Below are positions 45,876 through 54,065 of a stretch of 64,000 nucleotides of DNA, piece by piece. The notes beneath the pieces are model-generated. The model searched no databases. It was not told where the DNA came from and saw nothing but the letters and a program-made list of their open reading frames with translations. The stretch covers positions 5,022,001 through 5,086,000 of the forward strand of contig NZ_CP108454.1 in the NCBI RefSeq assembly GCF_036240795.1. Direction: 5' to 3'. This DNA comes from Streptomyces sp. NBC_01268 (GTDB lineage: Bacteria > Actinomycetota > Actinomycetes > Streptomycetales > Streptomycetaceae). The position numbers and the translations under genes are program-made. The number at the start of each line of letters is the position of its first letter. Within the stretch, counting starts at the first letter, position 1.

Positions 45876-47612
45876 ATGGCGCAGTCGTTCGTACCTCAGC
45901 AGCCCGGACCACCACCACCCGCCGCCGACCTGCGCGGCGCACCCGCGGGCAGCGAGGCCACCCGGCTGCTGTGCGCCGGCACCTACCTCGACGACCGGTT
46001 CCGGGACGCCGTCATCGACGAGCTCTACGTCCACGAGGAGCGCGTCGCCGCGCCCTCCCTCGGCCTCGACGCCGCCCGCGTCCTCGCCCACGCCCTGCGC
46101 GCCCGCCGGATCGAACTCGGCTGGGCCGCCGCGATCCTGGCCCTGTGGATCATCGCCTTCCCGGTGACCAAGGGCCTGGTCATGCTCTTCGTCCTGCCCT
46201 TCCTGCTGCTCGGGATCGCCCGCTGGGTCCGCGGCCGCTCGGCCCGCGCGCCCTTCTACCGGACCGTCCCGGCCTTCCTGCTGCGCTGGTACGGGCGGCT
46301 CACCCTGGTCCAGTCCGTCCTGCTCCTCCTCGTGCTGGCCCTCGCCGGCGAGGAGACCCGCTGGGAGCTCCTCGGCGACCTCGGCGAATGGGGCGAGCTC
46401 CTCGGCCTCGCCCTCAGCGGCGCCACCCAGGAACTGTGGGGCATCGGGCGCCTGGAGGTCTGGCTCACGATCGCCGTCCCGCTGCTGCTCGCCTGGGCGG
46501 TGGCCACCCAGCGCGGCCAGTTCGCCAGGGCGCTCACCGGCGAGCTGTCGAAGGAGCGCTTCGCCGACGTCGCGGCGGACCCGGCGGAGCAGGCCCAGGG
46601 CGCCCGCTTCCGGCGGCTGCGCGACCGGATCAGGACCGAACAGCACGCCCGGCTCGTGATGTACCGCTCCGAAAACCCGTTCTGCGGCGCGGGCGAACCC
46701 TACGAGCCCTGGTCGCTCTCCGTCGAGCTGCGCCCCCGCAAGAACCTGGACGGCAAGGCCCCCGAACCGCTCGACAACAGCGCGATCATGCGGCACATCG
46801 TCCCCCTCGTGGAGGCCCTGCGGGTGCCCTCCCCGCACAGCTCCCCGCAGATCGCCGCCGCCGTACGGGACCGGCTGCGCCAGCTGGAGATCGACGAGGT
46901 CGTCTTCCTGCCCGTCGACGGCCTGCCGACGCGGGCGGCCGCCCCGTACACCCCCGAGTTCTTCGAGCTGCACCGCTCCTCCGCCATCGAGGAGGGCGGC
47001 GAGCCCCGCCGGCACTTCCTGCGGATCAGGGTCGGCGGCTGGGGCGAGGAGATCGTCACCACCGTGTTCGTACGGGTCCACACCCAGGGCGGCATGCTCA
47101 TGCTGGAGGTCGCCCCGCACGTCCTGCGGCCGGTCGCCCCGCTCTACCGGTACGCCGACCGGATCGCCCACCGCTACCGCCACAACCACCACTTCGGCAA
47201 GGCCGTCTGGGCGCTCGGCCAGGCCCCGAGCTCCGCGGGGCAGGCCCTGATCACGATCGGCCGGGCCCTCGCCCACCTGTGGCGGCAGGCCACCGGCGGG
47301 CACGCGGGAGCCCTGCCCGAGGGGCCGCGGATCTCGGTCCGTGAGCTCGGCTCCGACGACGAGGCCTCGCTGTTCCAGGAGATGGACGTCAGCCGCTACC
47401 TGAAGAGCATCCAGGACCGGGTGGCGAACGGGGTGACCGTCGCCCTGCGCCAGGCCGGTTACGAGACCGCCGAGTTCGAGCAGAAGATCGTGCACGTCGC
47501 CGAGGGCGGGACGTTCATCGAGAACACCAAGGGGAACGTCACCATCGGCGACCACAACACCGTCACCAGCAAGTCCTTCACCACGACGAAGACCGGAGGC
47601 GACCGTGGCTGA
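45876..47612 (+). CDS. Large membrane protein with C-terminal RHIM-like motif
   Basis: 578 residues. After a Pro-rich N-terminus and a short helical region come two adjacent membrane helices (about 82-118), two more (around 140-160 and 195-212), then a ~330-residue cytoplasmic part of mixed alpha/beta character (EEIVTTVFVRVHTQGGMLML). The last ~35 residues read GGTFIENTKGNVTIGDHNTV plus a Thr/Lys tail. The motif V555-T-I-G-D-H-N-T-V563 fits the RHIM core pattern (I/V)-x-(I/V)-G-x-x-N-x-(hydrophobic), and a near-identical motif begins the next protein. No domain is recognised in the cytoplasmic part. Start ATG follows GGGGGAGCC. Confidence 0.78.
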   Translation: MAQSFVPQQPGPPPPAADLRGAPAGSEATRLLCAGTYLDDRFRDAVIDELYVHEERVAAPSLGLDAARVLAHALRARRIELGWAAAILALWIIAFPVTKGLVMLFVLPFLLLGIARWVRGRSARAPFYRTVPAFLLRWYGRLTLVQSVLLLLVLALAGEETRWELLGDLGEWGELLGLALSGATQELWGIGRLEVWLTIAVPLLLAWAVATQRGQFARALTGELSKERFADVAADPAEQAQGARFRRLRDRIRTEQHARLVMYRSENPFCGAGEPYEPWSLSVELRPRKNLDGKAPEPLDNSAIMRHIVPLVEALRVPSPHSSPQIAAAVRDRLRQLEIDEVVFLPVDGLPTRAAAPYTPEFFELHRSSAIEEGGEPRRHFLRIRVGGWGEEIVTTVFVRVHTQGGMLMLEVAPHVLRPVAPLYRYADRIAHRYRHNHHFGKAVWALGQAPSSAGQALITIGRALAHLWRQATGGHAGALPEGPRISVRELGSDDEASLFQEMDVSRYLKSIQDRVANGVTVALRQAGYETAEFEQKIVHVAEGGTFIENTKGNVTIGDHNTVTSKSFTTTKTGGDRG

Positions 47613-48003
47613 CCAGGGCCAGGACCAGGGCCAGGGCCGGAGCAGGCCCGCGGGCGGCATCAGCATCACCAACACCCAGGGCAACGTGACCATCGGCGAC
47701 CAGAACACCGTGTCGTACACGGTGCACGGCACCCAGCCGGAGCGCGACGCCGCGCAGGAGGAGCTGCTCCAGGCCATCCGCAGGCTCCGCGGCGACCTCG
47801 GCGGGGTCGTCGCCTCCGAGCAGACGGCCGCCCTCGACGCCGAACTCTCCGACGCCGAGGACGAGATCGAGGGCACGGGCTCCGCGGGCACGGGCCGGCT
47901 GACCCGGCTCCGCCAGGCCCTGACCGACGCCGGTGCCGTGACCGGCATCCTCGCCTCGGGCGTCGCCGTCGGCCAGGCCGTCGGCGCGCTGCTCGGAGGG
48001 TGA
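47605..48003 (+). CDS. Small partner protein with N-terminal RHIM-like motif
   Basis: 132 residues: a Gln/Gly-rich lead, the motif ISITNTQGNVTIGDQNTVSY (V28-T-I-G-D-Q-N-T-V36 core), a helical region (RDAAQEELLQAIRRLRGDLG and TGRLTRLRQALTDAG), and a Gly/Ala/Val C-terminal helix (VTGILASGVAVGQAVGALLG) that could insert in or bind a membrane. GTG start with GGAGG 5 bases upstream, overlapping the preceding gene by 8 bases. The shared motif suggests that the two proteins co-assemble through it. Confidence 0.78.
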   Translation: MADQGQDQGQGRSRPAGGISITNTQGNVTIGDQNTVSYTVHGTQPERDAAQEELLQAIRRLRGDLGGVVASEQTAALDAELSDAEDEIEGTGSAGTGRLTRLRQALTDAGAVTGILASGVAVGQAVGALLGG

Positions 48004-48004
48004 G

Positions 48005-48895
48005 ATGAGCGGGTACGGGGGAGAGGCGCGCTGGAACGACGAGAAACAGAGCTGGGAGACGGTCACCGGACCCCCCGGCCCTCAGCCGTCCCAGCCCGCG
48101 CCGCAGCCGCAACCGCTCCACATCCAGCCGGTCCAGCCCCTGCCGGTGCAGCCGCAGCTGCCTCCGCAGCCCCCGTCGTACGACCCGACCGTGGGCCCCG
48201 GCCCGGGTCCCGCTCCCGGCTCCTTCACGACGGTGGCGCCCGGCCGGTCGCGGAACGCCGTCGTGGCCGGGGTCGTGGTCGCGGTCCTCGTCGCCGGGGG
48301 CGTCGGCGGCTGGCTGGTGTGGGGCCGTGACGGGAACACGAAGGGGACGGCGGGCTCGCCGGGCACCTCGGTCAGCGCGCCCGGCGATCCGGGGCGGACC
48401 TCGGACCCGGCCTCCGGCTCGCCGTCCGACTCGCCCTCCCCGTCGGACGGTTCGGCCCCCATGGACGACATGCCCCCGCCCGGCTTCCACGCGGTCGAGG
48501 ACCCGGAGGGCTTCGTCATCGCCGTCCCCGAGGACTGGAACCGCACCTCCTCCCAGGAGGGCGTCTTCTACAACTCGCCCGACGGGAAGAGCCTGGTGCA
48601 GATCTTCACCCTCGCGGCCCCGGACACCACGCCGTACGAGTCGCTCCAGCAGACCTCCCGGACCCTCGCCGGGAATCCGGGCTACGAGCAGATCTCCCTG
48701 GAGCGGACCGGCGAGGGCGACACCGCCGAGCTGGTGTACGCCTACGACCGGGAGGAAGGCCGCCGCAAGGTGGTCGACCGGGCGTTCACCGGCACCGACG
48801 GGCGCCAGCACGCGATCCTGGTCGCGGGGCCGGAGACCGACTGGCCGAAGCAGCGGGAGAACCTGACCACGGCCCTGGAGTTCTTCAGGCCGTGA
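48005..48895 (+). CDS. Single-pass membrane protein with extracellular kinase-ECD-like domain
   Basis: 296 residues. A Pro/Gln-rich cytoplasmic N-terminus begins RWNDEKQSWETVTGPP. One membrane helix (about 84-106), a Ser/Asp/Pro linker and a C-terminal domain starting GFHAVEDPEGFVIAVPEDWN follow. The same layout and motif (DPEGFxxxVPxxW, then TPYES...YxxI, then IL/ALY...W...R) are seen in the extracellular domain of the kinase at 2-1036. The start ATG is 1 base after the previous stop, so it belongs to the RHIM-like operon. Last 11 bases overlap the convergent gene. Confidence 0.78.
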   Translation: MSGYGGEARWNDEKQSWETVTGPPGPQPSQPAPQPQPLHIQPVQPLPVQPQLPPQPPSYDPTVGPGPGPAPGSFTTVAPGRSRNAVVAGVVVAVLVAGGVGGWLVWGRDGNTKGTAGSPGTSVSAPGDPGRTSDPASGSPSDSPSPSDGSAPMDDMPPPGFHAVEDPEGFVIAVPEDWNRTSSQEGVFYNSPDGKSLVQIFTLAAPDTTPYESLQQTSRTLAGNPGYEQISLERTGEGDTAELVYAYDREEGRRKVVDRAFTGTDGRQHAILVAGPETDWPKQRENLTTALEFFRP

Positions 48896-49610
48896 GCAGC
48901 CCCGCCGCGAGCTCCCTCGTCCCGGCGAGGGTGCGAAGGAGCAGGCCCTGCCCGAAGGTGATCCGGGTGGCGCCGAGCCGGCCGAGCTCGGCGAAGGACG
49001 GATCGCCGGGCCGGGCGAGGAAGTTGAGCGGCCCCTCGACCCCGGCGGCCCGCAGCCGGGGCAGGTCCCCGGCCGGGGCGAGGATCGGGAAGACGCAGTC
49101 CGCGCCCGCCGCCGTGTAGAGGCGGGCGCGCGCGGCGGCCTCGTCGACGCCCCCGCCGTGCAGGTACGTGTCCACCCGGGCGTTCAGGACGAGCGCGGGC
49201 CCCGCCTCCGCCCGTACCGCCGCGAGCCGTTCGGCCTGTTCGCGGGGGTCGCGCGGGCCGTCCGTACGGTCGGAGTCCTCCAGGTTGAGGCCGACGGCCC
49301 CGGTCTCCAGGACCCGGGCCACCAGCTCCTTCGCGGAGAGCCCGTAGCCGTCCTCCAGATCGGCGGTGACCGGGACGGAGACGGCCCGGACGATCCGGGT
49401 CACGGCCGCGAACATCTCCTCGGCCGGAGTCTGCCCGTCCTCGTGGCCGAGCGCGGCGGCGATGCCCGCGCTCGGCGTGGCCAGGGCGGGGAACCCGGCC
49501 TCCTCGAAGACCCGTGCGGAGACGGCGTCCCACGGCCCCGGCAGCACCAGGGGCCGCCCGCCGGCCGGGACGCCCGCGTGCAGCGCCCGCAGCTCCTCGG
49601 CGCGGCTCAC
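48885..49610 (-). CDS. Isocitrate lyase/PEP mutase family protein
   Basis: 241 residues of the PEP mutase/isocitrate lyase TIM barrel. LVLPGPWDAVSARVFEEAGF is the N-terminal substrate loop; VPVTADLEDGYG and GAVGLNLEDS hold the metal-binding acids; VLNARVDTYL follows. Members cleave or form C-C or P-C bonds of small oxo-acids (for example 2-methylisocitrate or oxaloacetate); the substrate is unknown. GTG start overlaps the CMD stop (GTGA), so the pair is one operon, divergent from a MocR regulator. Confidence 0.85.
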   Translation of the reverse strand: MSRAEELRALHAGVPAGGRPLVLPGPWDAVSARVFEEAGFPALATPSAGIAAALGHEDGQTPAEEMFAAVTRIVRAVSVPVTADLEDGYGLSAKELVARVLETGAVGLNLEDSDRTDGPRDPREQAERLAAVRAEAGPALVLNARVDTYLHGGGVDEAAARARLYTAAGADCVFPILAPAGDLPRLRAAGVEGPLNFLARPGDPSFAELGRLGATRITFGQGLLLRTLAGTRELAAGLLTA

Positions 49611-50119
49611 CGCTTGTACATCCCGGCGGTGTAGTGGCCCGGGGCCATGCGGGTGCTGACGCCGATCCGGTTCCAGGAGTTGATGACCGTGATCGCGCCG
49701 ATGAGGTGGGCGAGCTCGGTCTCGTCGAAGTGCTCGGCGGCCTGCGCGAACACCTCGTCCTTCACGAAGCCGTCGGTGAGGACGGTGACCGCCTCCGTCA
49801 GGCCGAGGGCGGCCAGCTCGCGCTCGGTGTAGAAGTGCCGCGACTCGCGCCACGCGGAGAGCTGCACGATCCGCTGCACGGACTCGCCGGCCGCGATCGC
49901 GTCCTTCGTGTGCATGTCCAGGCAGAAGCCGCAGTTGTTGATCTGCGAGGAGCGGATCTTGATCAGCTCGTAGAGGGTGGGGTCGACGTGCTTCGACGCG
50001 GCGATCTCCAGGCCGACCATGGCCTTGTAGAACTCCGGGTGGAGCTCGGCGAACGCGAGGCGGGGGGCGTGCTCGTGGGCGTAGGCGGTCTTCTCGTTGT
50101 TCTGCGTCGTGGTCGTCAT
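49607..50119 (-). CDS. Carboxymuconolactone decarboxylase family (AhpD-like) protein
   Basis: 170 residues with the AhpD-type active site CGFC (Cys63, Cys66) followed by His70 in NNCGFCLDMHTKDA. Such proteins act as alkylhydroperoxidases or lactone decarboxylases. The start MTTTTQNNEK is chosen; a longer frame would run into the MocR start region. First gene of a two-gene operon with the PEP-mutase-like enzyme. Confidence 0.87.
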   Translation of the reverse strand: MTTTTQNNEKTAYAHEHAPRLAFAELHPEFYKAMVGLEIAASKHVDPTLYELIKIRSSQINNCGFCLDMHTKDAIAAGESVQRIVQLSAWRESRHFYTERELAALGLTEAVTVLTDGFVKDEVFAQAAEHFDETELAHLIGAITVINSWNRIGVSTRMAPGHYTAGMYKR

Positions 50120-50140
50120 GAAGATCACCGTACGGGGCGG

Positions 50141-50161
50141 ATGGTGCCCGGGTATGGTCCA
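50141..50161. promoter_or_regulatory. Probable MocR operator: direct repeats ATGGTGCC / ATGGTCCA
   Basis: ATGGTGCC (50141-50148) and ATGGTCCA (50154-50161) are spaced 13 bases start to start in the 47-base divergent gap. Tandem ATGGT-type repeats are typical targets of MocR/PdxR-type regulators. Confidence 0.5.
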
Positions 50162-50166
50162 TTTCC

Positions 50167-51573
50167 ATGGCAAACGAGTGGGCCACTTTCGGGGCCGACC
50201 TGCATCTGGAACTGGGCGGGCAGGGCCTGCGCGAAGGCCTGATGGACGCGCTGCGGGAGGCGGTGCGCAGCGGGCGCCTGGAGGCGGGGGTGCGGCTGCC
50301 CTCCTCCCGGTCGCTCGCGGCCGACCTGGGGGTGGCCCGCAACACCGTCGCCGACGCGTACGCGGAGCTCGTCGCGGAGGGCTGGCTGACCGCCCGGCAG
50401 GGCTCGGGCACGCGGGTGGCCCGCCGCTCGGTGCCGCGCCGCCCGGCGCAGCCCCGGGTCGGCGCGCCCCCGCACCCCGCGCCCGGCAAACCCACCTACA
50501 ACCTGCGCCCCGGCACCCCCGACCTCGCGTCCTTCCCGCGCGCCGACTGGCTGAAGGCCTCCCGCAAGGCGCTCCTGGCCGCGCCCAACGAGGCGTTCGG
50601 CTACGGGGATCCGCGCGGCCGGATCGAACTGCGCACCGTGCTCGCCGAGTACCTGGCCCGGGCGCGGGGCGTGTACGCGCGGCCCGAGCGGATCGTGGTC
50701 TGCTCCGGGTTCGTGCACGGTCTGATGCTCATGGGGCAGGTGCTGAAGGCGCGGCGGACCCGGGAGGTGGCGGTCGAGGCGTACGGACTCGACGTCCACT
50801 GGGACATCCTGGCCCGGGCGGGCCTGCGCATCCCCGCGCTCCCCTTCGACGCGCGCGGCACCCGCACGGAGGAGCTGGCCGCGATGAGCGGGGTGGGGGC
50901 GGTCCTGATGACCCCCGCGCACCAGTTCCCCATGGGCGGCGCGCTCCAGCCGGACCGGCGGGCGGCGGCGGTCGACTGGGCGCGGGCGTCCGGGGGCCTG
51001 ATCCTGGAGGACGACTACGACGGGGAGTTCCGCTACGACCGCCAGCCGGTCGGTGCCCTCCAGGGCCTCGACCCGGAGCGGGTCGTCTACCTCGGCACCG
51101 CGAGCAAGTCCCTCGCGCCGGGGCTGCGGCTGGCCTGGATGGTGCTGCCGGAGCACCTGGTCGGCGAGGTGACGGAGGCGAAGGGGGCGGTGGACTGGGT
51201 GTCGAGCGTGACGGACCAGCTGACCTTCGCGGAGTTCCTGGGCTCGGGGGCGTACGACCGGCACGTGCGGGCCATGCGCCTGCGCTACCGGCGCCGCCGC
51301 GACCAGCTCGTGGCCGAGGTGGCGGCGCGCTCGCCGGAGACGCGGATCAGCGGGATCGCGGCCGGGCTCCACGCCGTCCTCGAACTCCCCCCGGGCACCG
51401 AACGCTCGGTCACCCGCGCGGCCGCTTTCCAGGGCCTCGCCCTGCAGGGCATCGACCGCTTCCGCCACCCGGACACGCCGCCGGCGTCCGACGCGCTGAT
51501 CGTGGGGTACGGGACACCGACGGACAGCGGGTGGACGGGGGCGCTGGAGGCGCTGTGCCGGGTGCTGCCGTAG
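50167..51573 (+). CDS. MocR-family (GntR-HTH / aminotransferase-like) transcriptional regulator
   Basis: 468 residues. A winged-helix GntR domain (residues 20-85: LREAVRSGRLEAGVRLPSSR, TVADAYAELVAEGWL) is fused to a fold-type I aminotransferase-like domain with PLP lysine Lys314 in GTASKSLAPGLR and the DDYDGEFRYD motif. MocR proteins sense PLP or PLP-bound ligands and usually control the divergent operon, here CMD and the PEP-mutase-like enzyme. Confidence 0.92.
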   Translation: MANEWATFGADLHLELGGQGLREGLMDALREAVRSGRLEAGVRLPSSRSLAADLGVARNTVADAYAELVAEGWLTARQGSGTRVARRSVPRRPAQPRVGAPPHPAPGKPTYNLRPGTPDLASFPRADWLKASRKALLAAPNEAFGYGDPRGRIELRTVLAEYLARARGVYARPERIVVCSGFVHGLMLMGQVLKARRTREVAVEAYGLDVHWDILARAGLRIPALPFDARGTRTEELAAMSGVGAVLMTPAHQFPMGGALQPDRRAAAVDWARASGGLILEDDYDGEFRYDRQPVGALQGLDPERVVYLGTASKSLAPGLRLAWMVLPEHLVGEVTEAKGAVDWVSSVTDQLTFAEFLGSGAYDRHVRAMRLRYRRRRDQLVAEVAARSPETRISGIAAGLHAVLELPPGTERSVTRAAAFQGLALQGIDRFRHPDTPPASDALIVGYGTPTDSGWTGALEALCRVLP

Positions 51574-51610
51574 CGGCCGCCCGACGGGGCCCGGCGCGTC
51601 CCGCCCGGGC

Positions 51611-52468
51611 TCACCCCGCCGGTTCCGCCTCCGGTTCCGGTTCGGGCTCCGCCGGGGCCTCGCCGAAGCGGGCCAGGGTCAAGGAGCCCGCGATCGCGAC
51701 GGCGAAGCCGAGGACGGCGAGCCAGCCGTAGCCCTCCCGGGTCCTGTCCCCGAGCCACACCACCCCCACCACCGCCGGCCCGATCGTCTCGCCGAGCACC
51801 AGCCCCGCGGTCGCCGTCGTCACCGACCCGCGGTGCAGCGCCGAGGTCAGCAGCAGGAACGCCGCCCCGCCCCCGACGAGCAGCGCGTACAGCGCCGGGT
51901 TGGCCAGGTCGATCGAGTCGATCAGCCGCACCGCGACCTCGACCACGCCGAAGCCGAAGCCGGCCGCGAGGCCCAGCGTGAGGGCGCGGGGCCGCTCCGG
52001 CAGCCGTCCCGCCGCCGCGCCGACCGCGAGGACGGCGAAGGCGGCCACGAGCAGCCCCCACTGGAGCGTCGCCGAGTCGGTCCCGTCGTGGCCCTCCCGA
52101 CCGGAGGCGAGGGCCAGCATCGCGAGCCCGAGGCACACCACCCCGACCGCCGTCCACTCGATCCGCCGCAGCCGCACGTTCAGCACGCGCGAGGCGATCA
52201 CCGCGGTCACCGCGAGGCTGGCCGCGAGCGAGGCCCCCACCGCGTAGATCGGCAGGGTCCGCAGGGCGACGACCTGGAGGACGAAGCCGAGGCCGTCCAT
52301 GCCGAGCCCGGCCAGGTACCGCCACTGCCGCAGCGCCCGCCACAGCAGCGTCACGTCGACGCCGCCGCCCGTGCCGGGCTCGGCGGCCCGCGCGCCGAGC
52401 GCCTGAAGTACCGACGCGGCTCCGAAACAGAGCGCGGATCCGAGCGCACACACCATCCCAAGAAGCAC
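51611..52468 (-). CDS. EamA/DMT-superfamily membrane protein
   Basis: 285 residues with nine or ten hydrophobic helices in two similar halves, and a Glu/Pro-rich C-terminal tail. This fits a drug/metabolite transporter, substrate unknown. GTG 52468 lies 7 bases after a TAGAGT hexamer, which fits a leaderless mRNA and gives a first helix VLLGMVCALGSALCFGAA. A GTG 39 bases upstream would place the promoter inside the gene and is less likely. Confidence 0.78.
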   Translation of the reverse strand: MLLGMVCALGSALCFGAASVLQALGARAAEPGTGGGVDVTLLWRALRQWRYLAGLGMDGLGFVLQVVALRTLPIYAVGASLAASLAVTAVIASRVLNVRLRRIEWTAVGVVCLGLAMLALASGREGHDGTDSATLQWGLLVAAFAVLAVGAAAGRLPERPRALTLGLAAGFGFGVVEVAVRLIDSIDLANPALYALLVGGGAAFLLLTSALHRGSVTTATAGLVLGETIGPAVVGVVWLGDRTREGYGWLAVLGFAVAIAGSLTLARFGEAPAEPEPEPEAEPAG

Positions 52469-52475
52469 GAAAGGG

Positions 52476-52481
52476 ACTCTA
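52476..52481 (-). promoter_or_regulatory. -10 hexamer for a probable leaderless mRNA
   Basis: On the minus strand TAGAGT ends 7 bases before the GTG at 52468. Confidence 0.45.
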
Positions 52482-52567
52482 GTGCGAGCGGGATCGGAGG
52501 GTCGCACCGGCCGGGCCTACACTGTGCGATCGCAACAGACATCGGGGAGATCAGGGGAGGACGGGCC

Positions 52568-52867
52568 ATGCGCAGGCTGAGGTCGGGCACGGTGATACTC
52601 GGCGGCGTGAGCGTGCTCGCGGCGACCCTGACGGCGTGCGGTTCGGAGCCGGACCGCCGCTGCGTCGATCCGGTGACGTACAAGGAGCTGCCGGACTACA
52701 AGTGCGAATCCGGCGGCGGCTCCGGCGACGGCAGCACCACCTCCACCGGCCGTTACTACTACGGCGGCTCGGTCAGCAGCGGCAAGGCGAGCGGCGGCAG
52801 CTTCGACCGGGCGGCGGTCGACTCGGGCGGCTTCGGCGGCCACCACTCCGGCTCCGGCGGCGGCTGA
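52568..52867 (+). CDS. Small lipoprotein, YgiB-like
   Basis: 99 residues. Signal peptide with lipobox LTAC (Cys24), then DRRCVDPVTYKELPDYKCES and a Gly/Ser/Tyr-rich tail (RYYYGGS, GGFGGHHSG). The composition and the position directly upstream of a glutathionylspermidine-synthase-like gene mirror the E. coli ygiB-ygiC pair, whose first member (DUF1190) is a small exported protein. Start ATG with GGGGAGGA upstream. Confidence 0.75.
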   Translation: MRRLRSGTVILGGVSVLAATLTACGSEPDRRCVDPVTYKELPDYKCESGGGSGDGSTTSTGRYYYGGSVSSGKASGGSFDRAAVDSGGFGGHHSGSGGG

Positions 52868-52874
52868 TCCCCGC

Positions 52875-54065
52875 ATGGAGCGCCACCGCATCGAGCCCCG
52901 CCCCGACTGGCAGCGGACCGTGGAGGAACAGGGCCTGATCTACCCCCTGACCCGCTACCCGGACGACTCGCTCCGCCCCTACTGGGACGAGAGCGCCTAC
53001 TACTCCTTCAGCCTGCCCGAGGTGGAGGCGCTGGAGGAGGTCGTCGAGGAGCTGCACGCGATGTGCCTGGCCGCGGCGGCGCACATCGTCGAGAAGGACC
53101 GTTTCGCCGAACTCGGCATCACCGACCCCCGGCTCGCCGCGCTGGTCGCCGAGTCCTGGCGCCGCCGGGCCGAACTCCCCACCATCTACGCCCGGTTCGA
53201 CCTGCGCTACGACGGCACGGGCCCGGCGAAGATGCTGGAGTACAACGCCGACACCCCGACCTCCCTGGTGGAGGCGGCGAGCCCGCAGTGGTTCTGGATG
53301 GAGGAGCGCTTCCCCGGCGCCGACCAGTGGAACTCCCTCCACGAACGCCTCGTCGACGCGTGGAGGCGCCAGGCCCACCTGCTGCCGCCGGGCAGCCCGG
53401 TGCACTTCGTGCACACCGACGGCGACGAGCTCGGCGAGGACCTGATGACGGTCGCGTACCTGCGCGAGACCGCCCAGCAGGCCGGCCTCGACACGGCGGC
53501 GCTCTCCGTCGAGCGGATCGGCTGGGACCGGATCTCGGGCCGTTTCGTCGACGACCGGCTGCGTTTCATCCGCGCCTGCTTCAAGCTCTACCCGTGGGAG
53601 TGGCTGGCCACGGACCGGTTCGGCCCGCACGTCCTCGACACCCTGGACAACGGCGGCGGCACCGGCACCACCTGCTGGATCGAGCCGGCGTGGAAGATGC
53701 TGCTCTCCAACAAGGCCCTCCTCGCGATCCTGTGGGAGCTCCACCCGGGCCACCCCAACCTGCTGCCCGCCTACCTCGACGGCCCCCGCGAACTGGCCGC
53801 CGCCACCGGCCCCGGCTACGTGACCAAGCCGCTGCTGGGCCGCGAGGGCGCGGGCGTCACCCTCCACCAGCCGGGCGAGGCGCCCGTCGTGCGGGACGAA
53901 CCCTGCTGCTACCAGGAGCTGGCCCCGCTGCCGGACTTCGACGGCAACCGGGTGGTGCTCGGCGCGTGGACGGTGGGCGACGAGTCGGCGGGCCTGGGCA
54001 TCCGCGAATCCGCAGGCTTGATCACGGACGAGTACGCCCGCTTCATCCCCCACGTGATCCTCTAG
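52875..54065 (+). CDS. Glutathionylspermidine synthase-like ATP-grasp ligase (YgiC family)
   Basis: 396 residues of the GSP-synthase C-terminal domain family. An ATP-grasp core is visible (MLEYNADTPTSLVEAA, TWCIEPAWKMLLSNKALLAI-like, and YVTKPLLGREGAGVTL). No amidase domain is attached. Actinobacteria lack glutathione, so the natural substrates are unknown; a peptide or polyamine amide bond on the exported partner or a cell-wall component is possible. Begins 7 bases after the YgiB-like gene, and its last 4 bases overlap the convergent deacetylase gene. Confidence 0.85.
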   Translation: MERHRIEPRPDWQRTVEEQGLIYPLTRYPDDSLRPYWDESAYYSFSLPEVEALEEVVEELHAMCLAAAAHIVEKDRFAELGITDPRLAALVAESWRRRAELPTIYARFDLRYDGTGPAKMLEYNADTPTSLVEAASPQWFWMEERFPGADQWNSLHERLVDAWRRQAHLLPPGSPVHFVHTDGDELGEDLMTVAYLRETAQQAGLDTAALSVERIGWDRISGRFVDDRLRFIRACFKLYPWEWLATDRFGPHVLDTLDNGGGTGTTCWIEPAWKMLLSNKALLAILWELHPGHPNLLPAYLDGPRELAAATGPGYVTKPLLGREGAGVTLHQPGEAPVVRDEPCCYQELAPLPDFDGNRVVLGAWTVGDESAGLGIRESAGLITDEYARFIPHVIL

